NCBI GenBank assembly: GCA_943359495.1
Contig: CALRHY010000026.1
Location: forward strand, 1-8,796
Reading direction: 5' to 3'
Origin: Candidatus Uhrbacteria bacterium RIFOXYB12_FULL_58_10
GTDB taxonomy: Bacteria > Patescibacteriota > Patescibacteriia > 2-12-FULL-57-11
DNA length: 8,796 nucleotides
Position numbers and translations under genes: made by a program. The notes beneath the pieces were generated by a model that saw only the letters and a program-made list of their open reading frames with translations, was not told the DNA's origin and did not search any database. Shown here piece after piece: positions 1-6,383 of the stretch (positions are counted from its first letter, which is position 1; each line of letters starts with the position of its first letter).

Positions 1-360
1 ATTTGCTCCAATATTTTTTTCCAACAACGCAAAATTCTCCGACAAGGGTTCATACGCAATGACCCGTGCAGATGGTTCTTGATGCGCCACCCAGACCGCA
101 AAAGAACCAATGTTTGCCCCAACATCAACCACCGTATCGCTGGGGAGAACATTGAAATATGGGAAATATTCTTTTTCGCGGGTGATACTTTGGACAAACG
201 CGGCATCCGACGCATACGGTCGGATCCAAAATGTTGGCCCGCGGCGGATACGAAGCGCGTATTGTCGGCGCGGCAGCAAGTGTAGCCATTCCGCCATACG
301 CATCGGAAAATTTTCAAAATGCAGTGCCGACTTCAAAATTTTTTCAAATAGTGTGTCCAT
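1..360 (-). CDS. FkbM-family methyltransferase, N-terminal part (runs off the window)
   Basis: Reading from ATG at 360, 120 codons stay open to the window edge, so the C-terminus is missing. Residues 77-87 read VVDVGANIGSF, the SAM-binding motif I of class I methyltransferases. Residues 102-117 (AYEPLSENFALLEKNI) match the acidic loop and following helix typical of FkbM-type enzymes, with E104 as the likely ribose-binding acid. Such enzymes O-methylate sugars or other small molecules and often sit in surface polysaccharide loci; the substrate here cannot be told. It follows rsmA by 64 nt, and a good promoter lies in that gap, so it is probably transcribed on its own. No SD is visible. A later in-frame ATG at residue 20 is a possible alternative start. 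The fold is well supported and the substrate unknown. Confidence 0.85.
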   Translation of the reverse strand, partial: MDTLFEKILKSALHFENFPMRMAEWLHLLPRRQYALRIRRGPTFWIRPYASDAAFVQSITREKEYFPYFNVLPSDTVVDVGANIGSFAVWVAHQEPSARVIAYEPLSENFALLEKNIGAN

Positions 361-385
361 AAAGCAAGGTAAAAAAGATGCGACT

Positions 386-415
386 ACTATAAAGGAGCGT
401 TTGCCCGAGCGTCAA
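386..415 (-). promoter_or_regulatory. Sigma-70-type promoter for the FkbM methyltransferase gene
   Basis: On the minus strand TTGACG (415-410) is followed after 18 nt by TATAGT (391-386). Five of six bases match the consensus at each box. Initiation would fall near 379, giving a leader of about 20 nt before the ATG at 360. It lies directly downstream of the rsmA stop codon. Confidence 0.65.
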
Positions 416-424
416 ACAATTGCA

Positions 425-1219
425 TCAGGATCGACTTTCCTCTGCAAGCAGAAGCCACTGCTCAGGCGTTAATGTAGACGGCCGCTGTTCGCCGAATTTC
501 CCCGCTTCTTCGCCGAGTGTGGAAGACATTTTTTTCCGCGGTGCGGCGAATGCACGGCGAGCCAAACCAAGCGCCCGACGTTGGACTGGCGTCACGGCTG
601 GGGAGATGTTTTCGATATGGAGCACTGCGCTATCAACCCGGGGCGGGGGGAAAAAAGCGCTACGTGATACGGAATGTACACGTCGTGCTGTTCCAGAAAA
701 CGCCACAAGCAGCGACAGCAGATTCATGTGTGGCGATCGTTCCAACACGCGGGTAACCACCTCTGCTTGGAGCAGCAAAGTCACACTCACAGGACGGAGC
801 GATTCCTCTTCAAGGATTTTCCACAAAAAAGGCGTGCTGATTTCATACGGGAGATTCGAAACAACACGATATGGTTTGCCAAAAACAGCGTCCGTAAAAG
901 AAACCCGCAGTGCGTCTGCTTCGACAACATGGACGGGTGAAACATCCGCAAGTGTCTCTGCCAACACCGCACGCATGCGAAGATCGCGCTCAATGGCAAT
1001 GACTTCGGGTGCATGGGCTGCGAGTTCCCGCGTCAGCGTCCCAATCCCCGGACCGACTTCGATCACTGGCAATGAAGACGCGCCGGACGGAAACGCGGCC
1101 CCAATGATTTTTTCCAGAACTGTCCGTTGCACCAAAAAATGCTGGCCATAGGTTTTTGCTAAGACAAGGCCATGCCGATCAAGCAGCGTTTTCAATTCGT
1201 TGCGGTTTGTAAGATCCAT
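425..1219 (-). CDS. rsmA: 16S rRNA (adenine1518/1519-N6)-dimethyltransferase RsmA (KsgA)
   Basis: RsmA dimethylates two adjacent adenines in the 3' terminal hairpin of 16S rRNA late in 30S assembly, using SAM. The 264-residue protein carries the family motifs in order: YGQHFL (24-29, usually LGQNFL), EVGPGIG (54-60, SAM motif I), ERD (77-79), EADAL (100-104), catalytic NLPY (122-125), and FFPPPRVDSAV (189-199) of the C-terminal part. Length is normal for the family. I place the start at ATG 1219. The frame stays open upstream to 1333, but those 38 codons overlap the MFS gene, read as non-homologous sequence, and precede the point where family similarity begins. The MFS stop ends at 1222, two bases before this ATG, so the genes are probably co-transcribed and translationally coupled. 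The stop is TGA. Confidence 0.96.
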   Translation of the reverse strand: MDLTNRNELKTLLDRHGLVLAKTYGQHFLVQRTVLEKIIGAAFPSGASSLPVIEVGPGIGTLTRELAAHAPEVIAIERDLRMRAVLAETLADVSPVHVVEADALRVSFTDAVFGKPYRVVSNLPYEISTPFLWKILEEESLRPVSVTLLLQAEVVTRVLERSPHMNLLSLLVAFSGTARRVHSVSRSAFFPPPRVDSAVLHIENISPAVTPVQRRALGLARRAFAAPRKKMSSTLGEEAGKFGEQRPSTLTPEQWLLLAEESRS

Positions 1220-1221
1220 AC

Positions 1222-2391
1222 TCAAAACACCAGGTACAACAACGTATACCCCGTTGCGAGAAAATACACCATCGTCCAAGCGTGCTCTGGAAAAAAGGAG
1301 AACGCTAGGAATGCAAAAAATGCTGCGGAACATTTTCCCATAACGACGGCCATTTCCAGGAGGATCGCTGTCTTGGTTACCGAATACTGCCGCGCGCGAT
1401 CATAGGTCATGGCCAACATCGGCATCCCTTGGGCCATGCGGGCCGAACGATACAGCGTCTCTGTTGTCAGAACAGACGCAGGTGCACTGATAGCGGCACG
1501 GGCAGGCCAGGTGATTGCCGTAAGAAGTGCGCCGAGGCGAAGTAGCGTCCGGCGTTTCCCAGTATCCGTCAGCCGACCAATAAAGAACCCGACGATTGCC
1601 GTAAAAAGAGCGCCAATCGTGACGATCAACCCGAGCGTTGCAAAATGCCCAACCACGCCATACATCGCAATCGGCCACAACACCAAAGCAACGAACTCTT
1701 CACCATAACCCATGTGTGCCAACACTAATCTGCGATTCTCCGGTTTGAGCAGGCGTTTGTAGGCATCAACATACGAAAGGTCGCGCGGCACAAAGCGTTC
1801 CGGTGTCAGGAGCAACGGAATATTTGAGGCAAGAATGCAACCAGCAACAACAACGAAAAGGACAGGGAAGCCAAACAGTTTAATCAGCAGTCCGCCGAAG
1901 ATTGGTCCGCTGATGGAAGAGAGGGAGAGGAAAAAAACCAGTGCCCCCAACTCGCGCCCTTGATGATCAGCTGCACCAAATCGCGCAAAGTCCGCATGAA
2001 ACCCTGGCCAATACAACGTTTTATGAATAGCCAAAGAGATCACCGCGACTCCGAGAAAGACGGGAGAATACGAAATCGCAAACAGCGAAAAATAATAGAG
2101 GATAAGAAACGGCGTCGAAAAAATGATGCCATGCTCATAGCCGCGCGAGCGCGTCACCTTGCCCCCAAGTGGCTGTAAAAGAAAATATACTCCGTAGATC
2201 GCTAGATAAAAAAGCAAGATGTGCGGAATTGAAAACCCTTTCTGCCAGAGATAGATCGGCTCAAAAATACTGATCGACGAAACAGCAAAGTCTAAAATAG
2301 TCGTCGATAAAAAAAGTTCGCGCACCTGGCGAGAAGGCGACGCGACAAGATATTTCCAAAGATGTTGTGCGCCACCGGAAGAGTGATCCAT
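1222..2391 (-). CDS. Major facilitator superfamily (MFS) permease
   Basis: The 389-residue protein has about a dozen hydrophobic stretches, the size and pattern of an MFS transporter. A positively charged loop, GGKVTRSRG, follows an early helix, and a second basic loop, GRLTDTGKRR, lies in the second half. Both resemble the MFS loop-2/loop-8 motif (GxLaDrxGrr). A hydrophilic stretch between the halves (around PERFVPRDLSYVDAYKRLLKPENRR) fits the central cytoplasmic loop. The substrate cannot be read from sequence. ATG 2391 is chosen as the start. The frame stays open to a TTG at 2535, but those extra 48 codons are a translation of palindromic repeat A plus the end of tsaC. No SD is visible before 2391. 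Its stop nearly abuts the rsmA start. Confidence 0.85.
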   Translation of the reverse strand: MDHSSGGAQHLWKYLVASPSRQVRELFLSTTILDFAVSSISIFEPIYLWQKGFSIPHILLFYLAIYGVYFLLQPLGGKVTRSRGYEHGIIFSTPFLILYYFSLFAISYSPVFLGVAVISLAIHKTLYWPGFHADFARFGAADHQGRELGALVFFLSLSSISGPIFGGLLIKLFGFPVLFVVVAGCILASNIPLLLTPERFVPRDLSYVDAYKRLLKPENRRLVLAHMGYGEEFVALVLWPIAMYGVVGHFATLGLIVTIGALFTAIVGFFIGRLTDTGKRRTLLRLGALLTAITWPARAAISAPASVLTTETLYRSARMAQGMPMLAMTYDRARQYSVTKTAILLEMAVVMGKCSAAFFAFLAFSFFPEHAWTMVYFLATGYTLLYLVF

Positions 2392-2407
2392 AAAACGTAT
2401 ACAACTT

Positions 2408-2516
2408 CTGTCATTGCGAGGAGCGCCTGGCGACGTGGCAATCCAGTCGGTCGCGACGTACGAATCGCCGACTGGATTGCCACGGTCAGGCACGACACCT
2501 TCCCTCGCAATGACAG
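2408..2516. repeat. Palindromic repeat family 1, copy A
   Basis: The ends form a perfect 13-bp inverted pair (2408-2420 with 2504-2516, ctgtcattgcgag). An inner 16-bp pair (2435-2450 with 2468-2483) encloses a 17-nt loop. The segments between the outer and inner stems do not pair, because the two arms are of different types: gaggagcg-type on the left and gaaggaagg-type on the right. It fills the gap between the tsaC stop (8 nt away) and the MFS start (16 nt between). Translated, it gives the repeat-peptide pattern VIARSAWRRGNPV...DWIA. It is close to the reverse complement of copy C. Confidence 0.93.
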
Positions 2517-2524
2517 CAAGCGAG

Positions 2525-3115
2525 CTATGTACCAATTCTCACACTCCCCTGCCGCAATACCACAGGAACCCCGCGACGAAAGACGACGAGCGTGGAAGGT
2601 TTGCGAGGTGGCAAAGCACCGCCATCAAGAACAGCGACACCGGAGACAGCACTGCCCAACGATCGCTGCACCGCAGAGACGCTGTAACAATTTTTTCCAC
2701 CACTCGCATTTGCTGACGTCGAAACAATCGGTGCGCCCAGTGCTTTGGAAAGTGCGGCGGCAACAGGATGCGACGAAACGCGCACGCCAATCTGTTTTCT
2801 TCCCAACGCTTTTTGCATACGTACGTCCCGCGTCGCAAGGACCATAGTCAGCGGCCCTGGCCAGTCTTGCTTCGCCAGAAGGAGCGCTGCGCTATCAAGT
2901 TGGAAAAACCGTTTCACCATGGCGAGATCCGCAGCAATGACCGCAAGCGGTTTCTTTTTTTCGCGTCCTTTGATGCGGTAGAGCTCGCGAACCGCAACAC
3001 CGTCGCGTGCATCACAACCAATGCCGTACGCTGTTTCGGTCGGATACACCACAACGCCGCCGGCTCGAAGGACGGCGACTGCGTTTGCCTGTTGGCGTTT
3101 AGAAAGAGGTGCCAT
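2525..3115 (-). CDS. tsaC: L-threonylcarbamoyladenylate synthase (TsaC/YrdC family)
   Basis: The enzyme makes threonylcarbamoyl-AMP from threonine, bicarbonate and ATP, the first step of t6A synthesis at position 37 of ANN-decoding tRNAs. The 196-residue protein is a single YrdC domain with PTETAYGIGCDA (25-36), KGREKKKPL (49-57, the nucleotide-binding K-R-K region), WPGPLT (85-90), VRVSSHP (111-117) and STSANASG (132-139). It lacks the extra C-terminal domain of long Sua5 proteins, so the short TsaC type fits. ATG 3115 is chosen as the start. An upstream start at 3163 would add 16 residues encoded by intergenic TTTCGCG-type repeat sequence, unlike family N-termini. No clear SD. The stop is TAG. 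The gene lies between the epimerase (69-nt gap) and the MFS gene. The tsaB/D/E partners are not in this window. Confidence 0.94.
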   Translation of the reverse strand: MAPLSKRQQANAVAVLRAGGVVVYPTETAYGIGCDARDGVAVRELYRIKGREKKKPLAVIAADLAMVKRFFQLDSAALLLAKQDWPGPLTMVLATRDVRMQKALGRKQIGVRVSSHPVAAALSKALGAPIVSTSANASGGKNCYSVSAVQRSLGSAVSGVAVLDGGALPPRKPSTLVVFRRGVPVVLRQGSVRIGT

Positions 3116-3148
3116 AGGGATTGAGCAAAACGCGCCTGTTTCAAAACA

Positions 3149-3203
3149 CGAAACGCGTAACACGAATCCTGTCGACGTTTTGCGTTATGCATTTCGCGTT
3201 TCG
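3149..3203. repeat. Inverted repeat at the epimerase end, upstream of tsaC (TTTCGCG-type motif)
   Basis: A perfect 9-bp inverted pair (3149-3157 cgaaacgcg with 3195-3203 cgcgtttcg) flanks the epimerase stop codon, with further pairing of taac (3158-3161) and gtta (3184-3187). Its right half (3175-3203) matches 24 of 29 bases of 8709-8737, just downstream of groL. On the transcript it would form a hairpin between the two genes. No U-tract follows, so it is not an obvious intrinsic terminator; mRNA processing or protection is possible. Confidence 0.6.
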
Positions 3204-4120
3204 AGACTCGCACATTGCCAAGCAATCGTCTTTTTTAACCCTTCTTCCAAAATAATTTCCGGTTCCCAGTTGAGAAACTCCGCCGCTTTTTCGATAGCAA
3301 TTGCACTCCGTCGTTCTTCGCCGCGTTGTGCAGGGCCGCGTTTCGGCGAAAGCGATGTTCCGATCAATTCCTGGAGTTTGTTGTAGACATCTTGCAACGA
3401 TGTTTCGACACCGGTACCAATATTGTAAATCCCGAGATGCTTAGTCGTCAGTGCAGCAACACAAGCACTCACCACATCATCAATATAGACATAGTCGCGT
3501 GTCTGTCTGCCGTCACCGAAAATGGTTGGGCGTTCACCGCAAAGCAATGCGCGGGCAAAAATTGCAATCACTCCCGCTTCACTTTTCGGGTTCTGCCGCG
3601 GCCCATACACATTGGCGAAACGTAACGCTACAAACGGCAGCCCGCCGACTTCGCGGTATGCATTGAGATAGTGTTCGCTGGCCAATTTCGAGACGCCGTA
3701 TGGCGACAAAGGGTGCGCTGGATACGTCTCCGGCGTCGGAATCGTCGTCGCCCCACCATAAATGGCACCGCCGGTCGACGCAAGTACGAACCGCTTCAAT
3801 TTTCTTCCCATCGTTCCTTTGATGAGCTGCAACAATCCAAGGACATTAATCCGCGCGTCGAGTACTGGATCCGTCACGGAAAGTCGCGCATCTTTTTGCG
3901 CAGCAAAATGATAAATGGCATCTGGTTTGAGTTGCTTCACCAGTGCAACCGTACTTGGAGCCTCGATCTTTCCACGGACGAATCGTGCGCTTGAATTCAA
4001 AAACGCTTTGTTCCCAGATGAAATGTCATCCAACACTGTGACGCGATGCTTCTGCTTCACCAACACATCCACCACATGCGACCCAATAAACCCCGCCCCG
4101 CCTGTTACAAGAATATTCAT
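3185..4120 (-). CDS. NAD-dependent epimerase/dehydratase (UDP-glucose 4-epimerase-like SDR)
   Basis: This is an extended short-chain dehydrogenase of 311 residues. It has the Rossmann motif GGAGFIG (7-13), acidic D31/D32 after beta-2, HFAAQ (71-75), STGGAIYG (115-122) with the catalytic serine/threonine region, the catalytic pair Y141xxxK145 in YGVSK, RFANVYGPRQ (167-176) and GDGRQTRDYVYIDD (202-215), the sugar-nucleotide binding region. These features best fit GalE-like UDP-hexose 4-epimerases, but WbpP- or RmlB-like relatives share them, so the exact sugar is uncertain. It would feed cell-surface polysaccharide synthesis. The last residues (SLETRNA) are encoded by the TTTCGCG-type repeat, suggesting the 3' end was altered by repeat sequence. 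ATG 4120 has no SD, and a TATAAT box lies only 8 nt upstream. Confidence 0.93.
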   Translation of the reverse strand: MNILVTGGAGFIGSHVVDVLVKQKHRVTVLDDISSGNKAFLNSSARFVRGKIEAPSTVALVKQLKPDAIYHFAAQKDARLSVTDPVLDARINVLGLLQLIKGTMGRKLKRFVLASTGGAIYGGATTIPTPETYPAHPLSPYGVSKLASEHYLNAYREVGGLPFVALRFANVYGPRQNPKSEAGVIAIFARALLCGERPTIFGDGRQTRDYVYIDDVVSACVAALTTKHLGIYNIGTGVETSLQDVYNKLQELIGTSLSPKRGPAQRGEERRSAIAIEKAAEFLNWEPEIILEEGLKKTIAWQCASLETRNA

Positions 4121-4128
4121 ATGCTTTC

Positions 4129-4134
4129 ATTATA
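4129..4134 (-). promoter_or_regulatory. Possible -10 box giving a near-leaderless epimerase mRNA
   Basis: A perfect TATAAT (minus strand 4134-4129) ends 8 nt before the ATG at 4120. Initiation at the usual distance would fall 1-3 nt before the start codon. No good -35 exists: with a 16-nt gap CGGACT (4156-4151), inside palindromic repeat B, matches only the central GAC. The box could be chance in an AT-rich spacer. Confidence 0.4.
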
Positions 4135-4137
4135 CAT

Positions 4138-4243
4138 TGTCATTGCGAGGAGTCCGTCGGGGACGACGCGGCAATCCAGTCGCGGCCGACGTTCCAACAT
4201 CGCGACTGGATTGCCGCGTCGCCAGACGCTCCTCGCAATGACA
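4138..4243. repeat. Palindromic repeat family 1, copy B
   Basis: The outer ends pair perfectly over 15 bp (4138-4152 tgtcattgcgaggag with 4229-4243). The inner stem is a perfect 20 bp (4165-4184 with 4201-4220). The left arm is the gaggagtccgtcgggg type and the right arm the gaggagcg type, so the stretch between the stems is unpaired. The copy ends 17 nt before the epimerase start codon. Its loop resembles that of copy D (shared ccaacatcg). Confidence 0.93.
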
Positions 4244-4250
4244 GAGCTTT

Positions 4251-4282
4251 CGGGATTTTCCTAAAAGGAACGCTGGAAGATT
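4251..4282. repeat. Conserved flank following copy B
   Basis: This 32-nt stretch matches the stretch at 6613-6644, which follows copy D, at 25 of 32 positions. Shared blocks include ggatt, aaaagga and gaagatt. It starts 8 nt beyond the palindrome, at about the same distance as in D (13 nt), and lies just downstream of the prfB stop. It looks like a non-palindromic tail carried with this subtype of the repeat. Confidence 0.6.
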
Positions 4283-4302
4283 GTCGTGCAGTACGCCATC
4301 TA

Positions 4303-5437
4303 CTACTCTTCTTCTTCCTTCCCCCTCTGCCGCGCCGGCCGCCCTGCCTGTTCCCAACGCAAGAACGCTTCCACAAAACCAGTAAGATCTCCATCCAACA
4401 CAGCGTCTGTATCTGATGTTTCGTGACCCGTCCGATGGTCTTTCACCATTCTATATGGTTGCAGCACATACGAGCGAATTTGATTCCCCCATTCAGCAGA
4501 CGTATAGGTGCCGCGCAGTTTTTGATTTTCTTCCTGACGTTTCGCCTCCTGGATCACATGGAGCTTCGCTTTCAAAATACGCATCGCCGTCTCCTTGTTC
4601 TGCGTTTGACTGCGTTCATTTTGGCAACTCACAACTATTCCAGATGGAATATGGGTAATGCGCACTGCAGAATAGGTCGTCTGTACGCTTTGGCCGCCGT
4701 GGCCGGAAGAAAGAAAGGTGTCGATGCGCAACTCTTTTGGATCAATCACGATGTCGGCAAGATCGCCAAGATCAGGCAACACTTCGACGAGCGCAAACGA
4801 GGTGTGGCGCATTTTTTCTGCATCAAATGGCGAGATGCGGACGAGACGATGAACGCCCGCTTCTGACCGAAGCCAGCCGTAGGCAAACCGACCCTCAACA
4901 GAAAGCGTTGCAGATTTGATCCCCGCCTCTGCACCCTGACTCATGTCGACGACCCGCGCGCGAAATCCTTTTTGTTCACAAAAACGCAGGACCATGCGGA
5001 ACAACATTTCGGCCCAATCCATCGCCTCTGTCCCACCCGTCCCAGCATGAAACGCAATGATGCAGTCGCTGGTGTCGTGCTTGCCAGAAAAAAGCACTTG
5101 AAATTCTTGGCTGGCAAAACGTGCTTCTGCTTCAGCAACCTCTTTTTCTAAATCCGCCTCCATTGCTACTTCTTTTGCCTCAACTGCTTCTTGGACCATG
5201 CTCTTCGTGGCTTCGATATCAGCAAAGAGACTTTTCCAATCAGCCACTTCTTTACTCAAGGCAGCATGTTCACCCGAGACGCGGCGAGCACGATCGGTAT
5301 CTTTCCAAAAATCAGGCGTGCTCATTTCCTCACCGAGCGCAGCAATGCGAGATTCTTTTGTATCTAGGTCAAAGCAACCTCCACGTGGCGGTCACTTTGC
5401 CCGCGAGGGCGTCGAGTCGCACGAGGAGGTCTTTCAT
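4303..5437 (-). CDS. prfB: Peptide chain release factor 2 (RF2), programmed +1 frameshift
   Basis: RF2 recognises UAA and UGA in the ribosomal A site and triggers peptidyl-tRNA hydrolysis. The gene is read in two frames: 22 codons from ATG 5437 to CTT (5374-5372), then an in-frame TGA (5371-5369). Skipping one T puts the ribosome onto GAC at 5370 and the frame then runs to the TAG at 4303. The joined protein has 377 residues, normal for RF2. After the shift it reads DLDTKESRIAALGEEMSTPDFW, like other RF2 N-terminal domains. The anticodon-mimic SPF is at about 202-204 (RISPFD) and the catalytic GGQ at about 247-249 (SSGHGGQS). GTGGTEAMDW, typical of RF2, lies near 132-141. The C-terminus ends in a run of glutamates. 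It follows the DUF4870 gene by 9 nt and is probably co-transcribed with it. An annotation starting at ATG 5325 would lose the first 37 residues. Confidence 0.97.
5369..5382 (-). promoter_or_regulatory. RF2 +1 programmed frameshift site
   Basis: The minus strand carries GGAGG (5382-5378), three bases (TTG), then CTT TGA C, the same arrangement as the known RF2 site: an internal SD-like element three nt before the slippery CTT and a UGA. Low RF2 slows UGA termination and favours slipping into the +1 frame, so RF2 controls its own synthesis. The in-frame UGA also shows that UGA is a real stop codon here. Confidence 0.95.
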
Positions 5438-5446
5438 AAACAAGAA

Positions 5447-5764
5447 TTACGAAAATTGGAGCTTTTTTGCAAACGATCCAAGCAGTGGCAGGTTCCACTC
5501 TTTTCCTCGGACGGCTTGAACAAAACCGACGACCGATGCAGGGCCGATTATGATCGGGACCAGCAGCCAAGAAATCCATCCGATAACCGGCAGCCAACCA
5601 AGTACCCAAAACGCGAGCGATGCGACAAAAAGCACAAACCCCTGCTTGCCGTGCTGTTGAGCAAACGGCGATTGCTTTCGCAGATACAATGGAATCAAAC
5701 AAAGAATCCAGAGGTATCCAAGTGCGGCAAAAATGCGATTTTTGTGAGCGTCACTCTCGTCCAT
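5447..5764 (-). CDS. DUF4870/Tic20-like small membrane protein
   Basis: A 105-residue protein with three hydrophobic stretches (about 11-27, 42-58, 60-82). The QSPFAQQHGKQG segment (31-42) between the first two, and the closing GKEWNLPLLG (87-96), are characteristic of the DUF4870 family, which is distantly related to chloroplast Tic20. The biochemical role of bacterial members is not established. ATG 5764 is preferred. The frame extends to 5836, but that extension is repeat-derived sequence (copy C). No SD is evident. It ends 9 nt before prfB. The stop is TAA. Confidence 0.82.
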   Translation of the reverse strand: MDESDAHKNRIFAALGYLWILCLIPLYLRKQSPFAQQHGKQGFVLFVASLAFWVLGWLPVIGWISWLLVPIIIGPASVVGFVQAVRGKEWNLPLLGSFAKKLQFS

Positions 5765-5797
5765 AGCGTTTACGCTTTGTTGATACACACACAACAC

Positions 5798-5903
5798 TGT
5801 CATTGCGAAGGAAGGCGTCGAGCCTGACTGCGGCAATCCAGTCGGCGATTCGACTTTGCGACCGACTGGATTGCCACGTCGCCGGGCGCTCCTCGCAATG
5901 ACA
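5798..5903. repeat. Palindromic repeat family 1, copy C
   Basis: The outer ends pair over 11 bp (5798-5808 tgtcattgcga with 5893-5903). The inner stem is 14 bp (5832-5845 with 5862-5875). The left arm is the gaaggaagg type and the right arm the gaggagcg type. It is nearly the reverse complement of copy A: the gaggagcg arm differs at one base in 42 and the gaaggaagg arm at five in 48. It ends 33 nt before the DUF4870 start codon. Confidence 0.93.
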
Positions 5904-5924
5904 AACTTTGATAAACCTATTCTA

Positions 5925-6073
5925 TCAAAAAATCAAGCCTTTTGCAACTCGCGCCAATCGCTCCAAAGGACGCGCAACGTCGCCACCGTCAATTCCAGAC
6001 CGGTTCCATCGCCACGAATGACTGTGACTGAGTAGGACAGGAAAGAAAAGAAAAAAGTACTCAATCAAAAAAA
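5925..6073 (-). other. Possible frameshifted C-terminal continuation of the 6372-6061 membrane protein
   Basis: The 103-codon gene upstream stops two codons after a run of seven T (minus strand, 6073-6067). Dropping one T would let the frame continue to 5925, adding about 47 codons that start with a very hydrophobic stretch (LIEYFFLFFPVLLS) followed by a polar tail ending ARVAKGLIF. The third frame is also open here, from just after that stop to a TGA near 5931, and reads VIRGDGTGLELTVATLRVLW in part, with codons that look at least as gene-like. I cannot decide which frame, if any, is used. Apart from this the 157 nt between 5904 and 6060 show nothing. Confidence 0.35.
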
Positions 6074-6372
6074 TATTGCGGTGACCAATACGTGTACGTA
6101 ACAAAATACGCGACCGCGAGATATGCAAGAAACAAAAGAACACTTGCAACAAGTAATAACTGTCGCTTTCCAAACAACTTAGCAAAAATGCACAACGAAA
6201 CGATCGATGGGACGAACGCGAAGAACAGAGGTGGAATACTATAGCTCAACGGCGACTGATTGAGTCGAACAAGCATGAGTTGTTGTGGAGCCCACACCAA
6301 CGCAGTGAGTGTTGGCACGAGCGACAGAACACATGCCGCAAGCAAAAATTTGTTTTCTGTTGTGTTGAACAT
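6061..6372 (-). CDS. Small hydrophobic membrane protein, unknown function
   Basis: A 103-residue protein with three predicted membrane helices: FLLAACVLSLVPTLTALVW (about 9-27), the SIPPLFFAFVPSIVSLCIF stretch (about 45-63), and LLLVASVLLFLAYLAVAYF (about 72-90). I do not recognise a family. The ATG at 6372 lies 11 nt from the end of repeat D, and the gene is bracketed by repeats C and D, so it has its own transcription context. No SD is visible. It ends abruptly after a T7 run, and a further hydrophobic stretch lies in another frame beyond, so the natural protein may be longer. Confidence 0.6.
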   Translation of the reverse strand: MFNTTENKFLLAACVLSLVPTLTALVWAPQQLMLVRLNQSPLSYSIPPLFFAFVPSIVSLCIFAKLFGKRQLLLVASVLLFLAYLAVAYFVTYTYWSPQYFFD

Positions 6373-6383
6373 ACATGAGTACC

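Noticed and set aside
420..1151. 243-codon open frame on the plus strand
   Set aside because: Antisense to rsmA, whose motifs are unmistakable; the translation is rich in Ser, Arg and Thr with no domain signal.
1220..1333. N-terminal extension of rsmA
   Set aside because: It overlaps the MFS gene, and RsmA similarity begins only after ATG 1219.
2362..2847. Plus-strand frames over copy A and tsaC
   Set aside because: They combine repeat sequence with the antisense of tsaC and show no protein-like character.
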